A DNA stretch of 64,000 bases, taken from the NCBI GenBank assembly GCA_963778675.1, contig CAVZVI010000008.1, positions 62,001 to 126,000 of the forward strand, given 5' to 3'. A model generated the notes under the pieces. That model saw only the letters and a program-made list of their open reading frames with translations, did not search any database and had not been told where the DNA came from. Below, in pieces: positions 8,970-16,599 of the stretch. The DNA comes from CAWCDJ01 sp963778675. Lineage in GTDB: Bacteria; Acidobacteriota; Terriglobia; Bryobacterales; Bryobacteraceae. How positions within the stretch are numbered: position 1 is the first letter of the stretch; each line of letters opens with the position of its first letter. The translations under genes and the position numbers were made by a program.

Positions 8970-9521
8970 TCAAGTAACGACTTTCCAAATGAGAAACAGC
9001 ATCCCGGCGGCGAATCCCGCACCGGCTTGATATTCCTGGTTGGTTAGATACAACGAGAATCTAAAACGATTCGACGATTTTTGGGGAAATGGACGTATCC
9101 GCGGGAACAGCGCGGGGACCTGGTCGGCGTAGCCGGCATATTCCGGGAAGAGACGGCGAAGATGCTGCTCTTCCAGCTCGATCACGGGCAGGTAAACCAG
9201 CAGGAAAACGGCGGCGAACAGTGCCGCCAGCCCGAGGCTGCGTGACGCGATAGCCAGTCCGGCCGCCACCAGGAGGGTCCCGGCATAGAGGGGGTTCCGC
9301 AAGTGTGCGTAAGGGCCGCCGGTAGCGAGTTGCCGGTTCTTGGCCAGACACCCGGCGGCCCAGCCGCGCAGGGCCAGTCCCGCCAGCGAGACGGGTAGCC
9401 CCCAAGCCAGCGAGCGCGGGCTGGGATGAGAAAACCAGGCGAATACCGCCACTAGCAGGAAGCCGCTCGGCACCCGCAGCTTGGCTACGAAATCAGCGTA
9501 AGCCTTGGGGAACGAAATCAT
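8970..9521 (-). CDS. Isoprenylcysteine carboxyl methyltransferase-like membrane protein
   Basis: A 183-residue integral membrane protein with about four or five hydrophobic helices. It has the PEMT/ICMT family signature near the middle (NRQLATGGPYAHLRNPLYAG, the motif for S-adenosylmethionine binding) and a following acidic EEQHLRRLFPEYAGYADQVPALFPR. Such enzymes methylate lipids or isoprenylated compounds in the membrane; the substrate here is unknown. The ATG at 9521 overlaps the stop of the upstream glycosyltransferase by one base (TGATG), so the two are co-translated, hinting at a lipid-related task. Confidence 0.8.
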   Translation of the reverse strand: MISFPKAYADFVAKLRVPSGFLLVAVFAWFSHPSPRSLAWGLPVSLAGLALRGWAAGCLAKNRQLATGGPYAHLRNPLYAGTLLVAAGLAIASRSLGLAALFAAVFLLVYLPVIELEEQHLRRLFPEYAGYADQVPALFPRIRPFPQKSSNRFRFSLYLTNQEYQAGAGFAAGMLFLIWKVVT

Positions 9522-10513
9522 CAGACCGCGCACCCGGCGTGCGGGCGGCCCTCCCGCAGCACGGCGCGCAGAGATTCGAAGACTTCGTCCGGAGAAATTC
9601 TCTGCATGCTTTCGTCGATGGTATCGCCGCGCCGGTAAGTCGTCACCGCGGACGAACTACGTAAAATCTGCATGCTTTCCCCGTAGGGACCGTTGCGAGC
9701 GGGGTCGGTCGGGCCGAAAACGGCGACTCCCGGCTTTCCCAGGGCGGCGGCCAGGTGGAGCGGGCCGCTATCCACGCCGAGCACGGCGGCAGCCCGTCGC
9801 GTCGCATCGATCAGGCCGGCCAGGCCGGAAAAATGCGGCACGCTTCCCGCGGCCAGCTCCGGCTCGGCGCCGGGTGGCAGGTTCAGGACCAGCGGGATCC
9901 CCAGTTCGGCGCGGAGCCGGGCGGCCAGGGCGCGGTAATGAGCCGGAGGCCACTGTTTGGAGCGCCAGCCGGCGAGCGGCGAAGCGAGCACAAAATCGCC
10001 GGGTGGCAGGTCGCCTTCGGGACGGCCGGCGGGAAGGGGGAATGTGCGGGTGAGATTCGTGGCGCCGGCGGCCGCAGCCAGGTCCAGGTTCCGGTCCACC
10101 ACGTGGGCCGACCGGCTGACGGTCTTGTTGGAATAGAAGAAAGCCGCGGCGCGCTCCCGCACCTGGGTGTGGTGGAAGCCGAAGATGCGTTGCGGATGCG
10201 CCGAAGACGCCGCCAGGCCCGACTTGAGGAGCCCCTGAAAATCGACCGCAAAATCATACACCCGCGCGCGCAATTCGCGCCAGCTTCGGTATATCGCGGC
10301 GAGGGACTGCCGGCGCAGGTATAGGACGCGATCCACGAACGGGTTGTCCTCGAGCAACGGAGCCCATTTCGGCTCCACCAGCCAGGTGAGGTCCGACCCG
10401 GCGAAGCTCTGCTTGAGGGACGCCGCGGCGGGCAGCGTGTGGATGATGTCGCCCATCGCGCCGAGCCGGACCACCAGGATCCGGCAGCCGGCGGGTTTGC
10501 CGGAAGTGAACAT
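9521..10513 (-). CDS. Glycosyltransferase family 9 (heptosyltransferase I-like)
   Basis: A 330-residue GT-B glycosyltransferase of family 9, the WaaC/WaaF group that adds heptose to the lipopolysaccharide inner core. Visible hallmarks are the N-terminal ILVVRLGAMGDIIHTLPA, the conserved WLVEPKWAPLLEDNP region and the C-terminal nucleotide-sugar part VLGVDSGPLHLAAALGKPGVAVFGPTDP. It lacks a signal peptide, so it works at the cytoplasmic face. It begins with an ATG at 10513, divergent from the gene at 10590, and is followed with a one-base overlap by the membrane methyltransferase. Sugar specificity is inferred from the family only. Confidence 0.9.
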   Translation of the reverse strand: MFTSGKPAGCRILVVRLGAMGDIIHTLPAAASLKQSFAGSDLTWLVEPKWAPLLEDNPFVDRVLYLRRQSLAAIYRSWRELRARVYDFAVDFQGLLKSGLAASSAHPQRIFGFHHTQVRERAAAFFYSNKTVSRSAHVVDRNLDLAAAAGATNLTRTFPLPAGRPEGDLPPGDFVLASPLAGWRSKQWPPAHYRALAARLRAELGIPLVLNLPPGAEPELAAGSVPHFSGLAGLIDATRRAAAVLGVDSGPLHLAAALGKPGVAVFGPTDPARNGPYGESMQILRSSSAVTTYRRGDTIDESMQRISPDEVFESLRAVLREGRPHAGCAV

Positions 10514-10589
10514 GCTAGGTCATCCAAAGTCTAGCATGCAGGGCCGCGGCCTCTCTGCCCGCGATCACCTGATAAGATATGAGTTGTAC

Positions 10590-10940
10590 ATGCTGAAGCG
10601 CTTTATCTTGTGGGACTATCCGCGCGGGGGCTGGCAGTACGACGTGATGGTGGGGATCATACTAGCCTTTATCTTCCTCACGCCCCGCGAGTGGTTCCGC
10701 GATCAGCCCCGCATCTGGAAACCCAGCAGCATCGCAATGCTGCCCACCGAGAACGGGACGTCCGCCTTTTTTGTGAATGCGGAGACCCTGGCAAACATCC
10801 CGGAGAACCAGCGTGTGAACCGTTTGACGCAGGAACTCCAGAAGCTGACCAGTAACCGGCATCTGACGGTCACGCGCGTAGAGCCGATACTCGACTCCGA
10901 GGGCGAGTTGCAGGGATATATGGCGTTCTCCCGGCCCTGA
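10590..10940 (+). CDS. Single-span membrane protein of unknown function
   Basis: A 116-residue protein with a short basic cytoplasmic N-terminus (MLKRFILWDYPRGGWQYD), one transmembrane helix (VMVGIILAFIFLTPREWF, residues about 19-36) and a small exported domain ending TVTRVEPILDSEGELQGYMAF. I do not recognise a named family. Its position 74 bases before a LolA-like protein suggests they may share a transcript and act at the inner-membrane/periplasm interface. The ATG at 10590 is chosen because the upstream in-frame extension lies within the divergent glycosyltransferase gene. Confidence 0.65.
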   Translation: MLKRFILWDYPRGGWQYDVMVGIILAFIFLTPREWFRDQPRIWKPSSIAMLPTENGTSAFFVNAETLANIPENQRVNRLTQELQKLTSNRHLTVTRVEPILDSEGELQGYMAFSRP

Positions 10941-11014
10941 CGGGGCCGGTCACAGTGGATCGTACTCCACAACAGGATGGTCTTCGTATGACGTATAGGA
11001 GCAGTAAATAGCGG

Positions 11015-11698
11015 ATGGTCAGGTTTCGCCCCCTTCTGATTCTTGTGTGCGCCGCGGCCGCTTTTGGAGCGGACGACCCCCTCCAGGCCACATTTGCCCG
11101 CATGGATGCGGTAGCCGCCACGTTCAAAGGCCTTAAAGCCAATATCCGCCGGGTTTCACACCTCGACGTGATCAACGACGACACCGTGGAAAATGGCACC
11201 ATCCTGGTGCGGCGTACCAGCCCAAAGGACCTCCGAATGCTGCTCGTGATCGAGTCGCCGCCGAACCCCCTGAAGGCGTACATCGGCAGCGGGAAGGTGC
11301 AGGTGTATTACCCGAATTCGAACACGGTGCAGGAGTGGGAGCTAGGCAAAGCCCGCAGCCTCCGCGATCAGTTAATGACCCTGGCGTTCGGCAGTAGCTC
11401 GAAGGAGCTGTCGACCGTCTATACCATACGGCTGGTCGGTCCCGAGAAGGCGGCGGATCAGAACGCCACACGCATCGAACTCACCCCGCGGGACAAGGAA
11501 CTGGCCGCGCACTTCCCGAAAATCGACCTGTGGATCGCGGATGCTACCGGTATCACGGTTCAGCAGAAGCTCTACCAGCCCGGTGGCGACTACATGATGG
11601 CTACCTACACCGATGTGCAACTGATGAGCGTGCCCGAATCCGCCGTCAAGCTGGACGTTCCGAAGAACGCGCACTGGGAGCGGCCGCAGAAACAATAG
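11015..11698 (+). CDS. LolA-like outer-membrane lipoprotein carrier
   Basis: A 227-residue protein with a Sec signal peptide (MVRFRPLLILVCAAAAFGA) and the LolA/LolB fold signature: helix ATFARMDAVAATFKGLKANIRR, then strands such as TILVRRTSPKDLRMLLVIE, VYYPNSNTVQEWEL and a C-terminal IDLWIADATGITVQQKLYQPGGDYM. LolA proteins ferry lipoproteins or lipids across the periplasm to the outer membrane. LolA-like proteins also occur in clusters with ketosynthases and acyltransferases, as here (12.8-14.3 kb), so it could serve a dedicated lipid. The next gene starts five bases after its stop, indicating an operon. Confidence 0.82.
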   Translation: MVRFRPLLILVCAAAAFGADDPLQATFARMDAVAATFKGLKANIRRVSHLDVINDDTVENGTILVRRTSPKDLRMLLVIESPPNPLKAYIGSGKVQVYYPNSNTVQEWELGKARSLRDQLMTLAFGSSSKELSTVYTIRLVGPEKAADQNATRIELTPRDKELAAHFPKIDLWIADATGITVQQKLYQPGGDYMMATYTDVQLMSVPESAVKLDVPKNAHWERPQKQ

Positions 11699-11703
11699 CA
11701 GCG

Positions 11704-12795
11704 ATGGCCACCAAGACCAGCACCTACCGTCTTCAGTACCTCGATTGGCTGCGCGGCATCGGCGCACTGATCATGCTGCAGGGACACGTCTTCGATTCCT
11801 TCCTGAGGAACGACCTGCGCCCCGGTGGAGCTTACGTCTTCTCGCAGTTTGCGGGCGGAATGCCGCCGGCGATCTTTCTCTTTCTGACCGGTGTCACCTT
11901 GTCTTTTCTGATGGACAGCACGGAGCGCAAGGGAATGGCGCCGGTGCAGCGGGTCTCCCACGCCTTCCGCCGCTGCGGCTACCTGTTCTTTCTGGCGTTC
12001 GCCTTCCGTCTCCAGATGTTCCTCTTCGGGTTTCCCGCGGCGTGGACGGACTTGCTCCGGGTAGACATCCTGAACTGCATGGGATTCGCCATGGCGGTGA
12101 TGTCGGTGATGGCCATGCTGCGCACGGTGGACCGGGCGCGGTGGTGCGCGATCGCGGGGCTGGCGATCGCCTTCGCCTCGCCGCTGGTCTCGCAATTGGA
12201 CGCATCGCACTTGCCGTGGCTGGTGCGGGATTACCTGGTTCCCGACCACCGCTTCTTCAGCTTCTTCCCCTGGGCGGCCTACCTGGCTTTCGGCATGAGT
12301 GCCGGAAGCATCATCCGTGCCGTACCTCAGGAGACGATCGAACGGGTCATGCAGTGGGCGGCCATCCTGGGCGGCGTGCTGATCCTGGTCTGCCAGTATT
12401 TTTCCAGCCTGCCGTTTTCCCTGTACGAAAAGTCCGACTACTGGTTGAACAGCCCCGCACAGATCCTGACGAAGCAGGGGGTCACGCTACTGATCCTCGC
12501 CGTCGCCTTCCTCTGGACCCGGTACGCCTCCGGGCCCGGCTGGAGCTGGGTGCGCCAGTTCGGCACCACTTCTCTGCTGGTCTACTGGGTACACATCGAG
12601 CTGGTCTATGGCCGCTGGCTGTGGTTCTTCAAGAGCAGCCTGAACGTGATGCAGACCGTGATTGCCGCGGTCGCGGTGATCCTTCTGATGTTGGCCCTGT
12701 CGACGGTCCGCACCAACTGGGGCCGTATCTCCGCGGCTTTGGCCGAGATGGGTTGGTGGTACGGCCGCAAAGCGGAGCGGGTACCGGGAGATTAG
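11704..12795 (+). CDS. Integral-membrane acyltransferase, heparan-glucosaminide N-acetyltransferase-like
   Basis: A 363-residue protein with about ten membrane helices. It opens with YLDWLRGIGALIMLQGHVFDSF, the DWLRG plus conserved His arrangement of the COG3503/DUF1624 and acyltransferase-3 like families, and continues with FLFLTGVTLSFLMD and FRRCGYLFFLAFAFRLQ. These proteins move acyl groups across the membrane onto sugars. The acceptor is unknown; the LolA-like gene five bases upstream and the ketosynthase/ACP genes facing it suggest cell-envelope glycolipid. ATG 11704 is chosen because the longer frame overlaps the preceding gene. Confidence 0.75.
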   Translation: MATKTSTYRLQYLDWLRGIGALIMLQGHVFDSFLRNDLRPGGAYVFSQFAGGMPPAIFLFLTGVTLSFLMDSTERKGMAPVQRVSHAFRRCGYLFFLAFAFRLQMFLFGFPAAWTDLLRVDILNCMGFAMAVMSVMAMLRTVDRARWCAIAGLAIAFASPLVSQLDASHLPWLVRDYLVPDHRFFSFFPWAAYLAFGMSAGSIIRAVPQETIERVMQWAAILGGVLILVCQYFSSLPFSLYEKSDYWLNSPAQILTKQGVTLLILAVAFLWTRYASGPGWSWVRQFGTTSLLVYWVHIELVYGRWLWFFKSSLNVMQTVIAAVAVILLMLALSTVRTNWGRISAALAEMGWWYGRKAERVPGD

Positions 12796-12820
12796 ATTCA
12801 CCGCCGAAACGCCGGGACAA

Positions 12821-14035
12821 TTATTTGAATTTCCGCAACGCCAATACCGCGTTCAATCCGCCGAAAGCGAACGAATTCGATATGGCATACTCGACCTGCT
12901 GCTTTCGGGCATGGTTCGGGATGACGTCCAGGTCGCATTGCGGGTCAGGCTCGTTGAAATTGGCGGTCGGCGGCAGGATTCCGTCGCGCAGCGCGAGCGC
13001 CGTCGCGAGGCACTCCAGAGCTGCGGCCGCGCCGAGCGCATGACCGTGCATTGATTTCGTCGAGCTGACCGGCAGTCCGTCCACGTGCCTGCCGAACACC
13101 GCGCGGATGGCCGCGGTTTCAGTCTGGTCGTTGGCGGGGGTGGCGGTGCCGTGCGCGTTGATGTAGCCAACCTGTTCGGGTGCGAGGCGGGCGTCGCGCA
13201 GGGCGGCGCGCATCGCGCGGGCGGCGCCTTCCGATGACGGCTGGGTGATGTGGCAGGCGTCCGACGACATGCCGAATCCGACAATCTCGGCGTGAATCGT
13301 GGCGCCGCGAGCCACGGCGGCTTCCAGCGGTTCGAGGACGAACATCGCCGCGCCCTCACCCAGGATCATGCCGCGGCGGTCCTTTGAAAACGGCCGGCAG
13401 GTATCGGGCGACACCACCCGCATGGCTTCCCACGCTTTGAGAATTCCGAAGCTGAAGGGGGCTTCGCTGCCGCCGGTGATGGCCAGGTCGGTCTGCCCGG
13501 AGCGCACCATCCAGTAGGCCTGGCCGATGGCGTGTCCCGCCGAAGAGCAGGCGGTGGAAATCGTGAAACTGGGGCCGGTGATGCCGAACTCCATCGAAAT
13601 GTGGCTGGCGCCCGCGTTCGCCATGGTCTTCGGAATGGTGAGGGGGTGGACGCGGTTGTGGGCGAACTTGTAGACCTCCTGAAATCCGATATCTTCGGTG
13701 CTCTGGCCACCCACGCACGAGCCGGTGATGATGGCGGCGGTTTCCCGCAGTTCGGCCGTCCATTCTACTCCGGCGCCTTCCACCGCTTCGCGCGCGGCGA
13801 TGACCGCGAACTGGGCGAAACGGTCGATGAAATCGGCGCGGCGATCTTCGAAGTAGGGCTGGTGGCAATATCCCTTGATTTCGGCGCCATTCTGGAAGCG
13901 GATCCGGCTCATGTCCGTCGACTCGACGGGGCTGATCCCGGGACGCCCGCAGCGGAGGGATTCCGCGAACTCGGCGGTATTGCGGCCGATGGCACAGATA
14001 GCTCCCGCGCCGGTAATGGCGACACGCCGCATCAT
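12821..14035 (-). CDS. Beta-ketoacyl-ACP synthase, FabF-like
   Basis: A 404-residue thiolase-fold condensing enzyme that extends an acyl chain on acyl carrier protein. The Cys-His-His triad is intact: the nucleophile in TACSSAGHAIG (Cys163), HGTATPANDQTE, and the second histidine in KSMHGHALGAA. It ends with the usual SNSFAFGGLNAVL. It starts with ATG ATG, overlapping the stop of the acyl carrier protein gene (TAATG). As an unpaired enzyme with its own ACP and no malonyltransferase, reductase or dehydratase, it is probably for a specialised lipid rather than bulk fatty acid synthesis, though a housekeeping fabF cannot be excluded. Confidence 0.9.
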   Translation of the reverse strand: MMRRVAITGAGAICAIGRNTAEFAESLRCGRPGISPVESTDMSRIRFQNGAEIKGYCHQPYFEDRRADFIDRFAQFAVIAAREAVEGAGVEWTAELRETAAIITGSCVGGQSTEDIGFQEVYKFAHNRVHPLTIPKTMANAGASHISMEFGITGPSFTISTACSSAGHAIGQAYWMVRSGQTDLAITGGSEAPFSFGILKAWEAMRVVSPDTCRPFSKDRRGMILGEGAAMFVLEPLEAAVARGATIHAEIVGFGMSSDACHITQPSSEGAARAMRAALRDARLAPEQVGYINAHGTATPANDQTETAAIRAVFGRHVDGLPVSSTKSMHGHALGAAAALECLATALALRDGILPPTANFNEPDPQCDLDVIPNHARKQQVEYAISNSFAFGGLNAVLALRKFK

Positions 14036-14298
14036 TATTGTTTCGCCGCCGCGTCGGACTTGGCGGTGACCAATCTCTCGATGCCCTCGCACATCTGGCG
14101 GACGTTGCGGACCTGGCGAACCTCTTCGTCGGGAATGCTGACGTCGAATTCGTTCTCCAGGGCGAAGAGAATCTCCACCGCGTCCATGGAATCGATTCCA
14201 AGCTGCTGGAAATCGCTGTCGATCGTGACGGTCTCGGGCGGAATCCGCTTGGAAGCGGCAATCACTTTCAAGACCCGTTGGATTAAATCGTCGGACAT
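14035..14298 (-). CDS. Acyl carrier protein
   Basis: An 87-residue acidic ACP with the phosphopantetheine site at Ser37 in the motif LGIDSMD. It is flanked by the usual helices (DDLIQRVLKVIAASK and DAVEILFALENEFDVSIPDEE). The C-terminal tail is Ala/Lys-rich. Its stop overlaps the ketosynthase start, and its own start lies inside the 3' end of the polysaccharide deacetylase gene (16-base overlap), so all three are co-translated. The local ACP is presumably the partner of that ketosynthase. Confidence 0.93.
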   Translation of the reverse strand: MSDDLIQRVLKVIAASKRIPPETVTIDSDFQQLGIDSMDAVEILFALENEFDVSIPDEEVRQVRNVRQMCEGIERLVTAKSDAAAKQ

Positions 14299-14990
14299 AA
14301 TAATCGGCTAATTGTCTCGAACCGGTATCCCCGGTCCAGCAGCACGGGAACCAGGCGGCGAACGGCTTCCAGCGTTGCGCCGGTATCCGGCCTGGCCCGA
14401 AGCTCGCGTCCGTCATGCAGGCACAGAATCGCACCTTTGGAGACGCGGCGGAGGATCCGTTCGACGACCTCGTCAGCTCCCAGACTCCAATCATAGCCGA
14501 TTACAGTCCACATGACGCCGCCGAGGCCGAGACGGCGCTGTGCCCGACCGATGCCGAACCAGCGAACTCCGAACGGGGCGCGAAACCAGACGGGGTTCGC
14601 GCCGGTATGGCGCCGGATCGCTTCCTGGGCGCGGCGGAGGTCGTCTTCCATGAATCGCGAAGAGCGGAAACAGAATAACGGGTGAGTATAGCTGTGATTG
14701 CCGATTTCATGTCCGGCTTCGCGGACCGCACGGGCGATTTCGGGCAAACGGTCGACATTCGCGCCCACCTGAAAGAAGGTAGCGGGTACGGCATGACGCG
14801 CAAGAACCTCGAGAATCGCCGGCGTTCCTTCGCTGGGCCCATCGTCGAACGTCAGCGCCAGGGCAGGCTGGTCGTGCGGCCCCCGCCACTTGGAGGGCCC
14901 GAACACAGCCGAAGATCGCCCGCGGACCGCCCAAGCCAGGCAGGCAGCGGCTCCCGCCGCGGCGGCGCCGGTAGTGGTCAGGCCGTTCAT
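14283..14990 (-). CDS. Polysaccharide deacetylase (NodB family)
   Basis: A 235-residue carbohydrate esterase family 4 protein. It shows the NodB motifs TFDDGPS (Asp49, Asp50) and HSYTH (His99, His103) for metal binding, then FRAPFGVRW and LCLHDG for the catalytic histidine. The N-terminus (TTTGAAAAGAAACLAWAV) is a hydrophobic signal or anchor, so the enzyme acts outside the cytoplasm, removing N-acetyl groups from a GlcNAc-containing glycan. It heads an overlapping three-gene unit with ACP and ketosynthase, which suggests that deacetylation precedes N-acylation of a sugar; that link is inference. Confidence 0.88.
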   Translation of the reverse strand: MNGLTTTGAAAAGAAACLAWAVRGRSSAVFGPSKWRGPHDQPALALTFDDGPSEGTPAILEVLARHAVPATFFQVGANVDRLPEIARAVREAGHEIGNHSYTHPLFCFRSSRFMEDDLRRAQEAIRRHTGANPVWFRAPFGVRWFGIGRAQRRLGLGGVMWTVIGYDWSLGADEVVERILRRVSKGAILCLHDGRELRARPDTGATLEAVRRLVPVLLDRGYRFETISRLLCPTI

Positions 14991-15055
14991 TGAAATCTAT
15001 TGTAATCGCCATCGCGGCGGCGCGCCCCTGTGATAGACTTTCGGCGAATCCGATC

Positions 15056-15766
15056 ATGCGGAACGAAACACGGCGTCTGAACCGAAGAGCATGGATGAAC
15101 CTGGCCGGGACTGCCCTCGCCGGCGCTGTAGCGGGTGTGGGGAGGGCGGAGGCGGCGCCGCCGGCCGTCCCTCTCTTCGACGGAAAGACGCTCGATGGAT
15201 GGATTCAGATCAATAGGAGCGCTTCCAACGGCTGGGTGGTGAAGGATGGCGCCATGGCCAGCACGGGGGCCGGGCGCGGCGTCATCTGCACAGCGAAGGA
15301 TTATGGGCGCTTCCGCCTGATGTTCACGATGCGGCATGTGTCTGGCAACCCGGACCACCAGGCCTGCGTCCTGATCTTCTGCAGCCGTCCGCAACCGGGT
15401 GAACAACCTCTCGACGCTCTCGGGGGGATTCAGTTTCAGGTGCCCAACGGCGGCCACTGGGACTACCGGCCGGGCATGAACAACAACGGCGGGCCGGAAT
15501 TTACGTCCGTTACGAAGACTCACTTCGATCCGCACGAGTGGAGCCGGGTCGAGATTCTGGCGGATGCCGCTACGGGAACCGCCCGCATGGCAGTTGCCCA
15601 GCCGCCGGGGAGCAAGGCCGTCGAAGTACTCGATTTCAAGGATTCCACCGCGGGCAAGTCCGGCCCGATAGCCTGGCAGATGCACAACGCCGGCCTGTTT
15701 GACGAGTACAAGGATGTCACAATCGAACTGAACCCGAAGGGCGACGACTTGATCACCGTAAGGTGA
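15056..15766 (+). CDS. DUF1080 (3-keto-disaccharide hydrolase-like) exported protein
   Basis: A 236-residue protein with a twin-arginine-like N-terminus (RRLNRRAWMNLAGTALAGAVAG), so probably Tat-exported. The mature part is a concanavalin-like beta sandwich of the DUF1080 family, starting PLFDGKTLDGWIQI and carrying GGIQFQVPNGGHWDYRPG and HEWSRVEI. Members are annotated as 3-keto-glucoside hydrolases and are abundant in Acidobacteriota and Planctomycetota. ATG 15056 is chosen because the upstream in-frame codons overlap the start of the divergent deacetylase gene. It may work with the Tat-exported isomerases and the oxidoreductase at 24-27 kb. Confidence 0.8.
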   Translation: MRNETRRLNRRAWMNLAGTALAGAVAGVGRAEAAPPAVPLFDGKTLDGWIQINRSASNGWVVKDGAMASTGAGRGVICTAKDYGRFRLMFTMRHVSGNPDHQACVLIFCSRPQPGEQPLDALGGIQFQVPNGGHWDYRPGMNNNGGPEFTSVTKTHFDPHEWSRVEILADAATGTARMAVAQPPGSKAVEVLDFKDSTAGKSGPIAWQMHNAGLFDEYKDVTIELNPKGDDLITVR

Positions 15767-15779
15767 TGAGGCCTACGGC

Positions 15780-16031
15780 CTAAGTCTGCGGGCTGTCTTC
15801 CGGTTGGAGAAGCTGTTCCAGAAGTTCCCGCGCCTCCGCCTCGCGGTCGCGCGGCACCTGGAGCCGGACCCACTTGCGGAGAAACGGATCCACGTCTTGA
15901 ACCAGCGTGGCGATTTGGCCCAGCACGAAAAAGGGGATTCCCGCATCTTCCAACAGCCCCTTCGCCATCGCAAGCTGGATCCCTACGTTGGTTTCGAGCA
16001 CCACGACGAGGTCGAGCCCGGGGTCGAACAT
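15780..16031 (-). CDS. DUF2007 domain protein
   Basis: An 83-residue protein resembling the 'putative prokaryotic signal-transducing protein' family DUF2007: a short strand (DLVVVLETN), a helix with AMAKGLLEDAGIPFFVL, and a C-terminal part RLQVPRDREAEARELLEQL that matches the usual 'V.V...d...A..ll' ending. Its biochemical role is unknown. It is convergent with the DUF1080 gene, 13 bases away, with only a short GGCC-TAC-GGCC palindrome between them. Confidence 0.7.
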   Translation of the reverse strand: MFDPGLDLVVVLETNVGIQLAMAKGLLEDAGIPFFVLGQIATLVQDVDPFLRKWVRLQVPRDREAEARELLEQLLQPEDSPQT

Positions 16032-16090
16032 TATAGGCCTCCAGCCCTAGTGTACCGCCGCCCCGGCCGCGCGCCTGCCTTCAGCGCCGG

Positions 16091-16549
16091 TCAGTCGACC
16101 GGCCGGACCGGCAGCTCGAACTTGTATCCGAACTGATTGGAATTGTCGATGTACCTGACCCACTCCGGTTGAAAGCCATAAACCGTGCTGCGCAGGACCA
16201 CGGGTTCCAGCGAGCGGCCAAGGCGAAAATGGCGCCGGTAAGCTTCCACGATCCCGGCGCGCCCGGCGCGTGCCGAGATCACCAACACCGAGCCTCGCAT
16301 CTGTACGCCGCGGATCTGCCTCCACTCGACGGCCGGTTGGTACACCGATACCGCCGCTTGCGGATTCCGCTTCAAGCTGCGGCTATGCTCACTCGAGGCG
16401 GAGGACAGCCAGTACAGCCACAGGCCCTCGCCCGCGAGATAGAACAGCGGCGTCGCGCGCGGCGCGCCCTCCGCGGTTACCGTTGCAAGCGTCAGCGTGC
16501 TTTGGCCTTTCAGGAATTGCGCGACCGTCTCGAGCCGGTTTCGCTCCAT
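16091..16549 (-). CDS. Pyridoxamine 5'-phosphate oxidase-like flavin-binding protein
   Basis: A 152-residue split-barrel protein of the PPOX family. The pattern is typical: FLKGQSTLTLATVTAEGAPRATPLFYL, then LSSASSEHSRSLKRNPQAAVSV and a terminal VRYIDNSNQFGYKFEL. These bind FMN, F420 or haem and catalyse small redox reactions; the cofactor is not clear here. The ATG at 16549 is preferred to a TTG two codons upstream because GGAGAG lies seven bases before it. It is divergent from the exopolysaccharide operon. Confidence 0.78.
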   Translation of the reverse strand: MERNRLETVAQFLKGQSTLTLATVTAEGAPRATPLFYLAGEGLWLYWLSSASSEHSRSLKRNPQAAVSVYQPAVEWRQIRGVQMRGSVLVISARAGRAGIVEAYRRHFRLGRSLEPVVLRSTVYGFQPEWVRYIDNSNQFGYKFELPVRPVD

Positions 16550-16599
16550 CCGCAAGCTCTCCTCACGTGAGCGTACACCACCCGTTAAGATAAAAGAGA

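Noticed and set aside
15767..15782. AGGCC-TAC-GGCCT palindrome between DUF1080 and DUF2007 genes as a terminator
   Set aside because: Only a 5-bp stem with a 3-base loop and no T-run on either strand.
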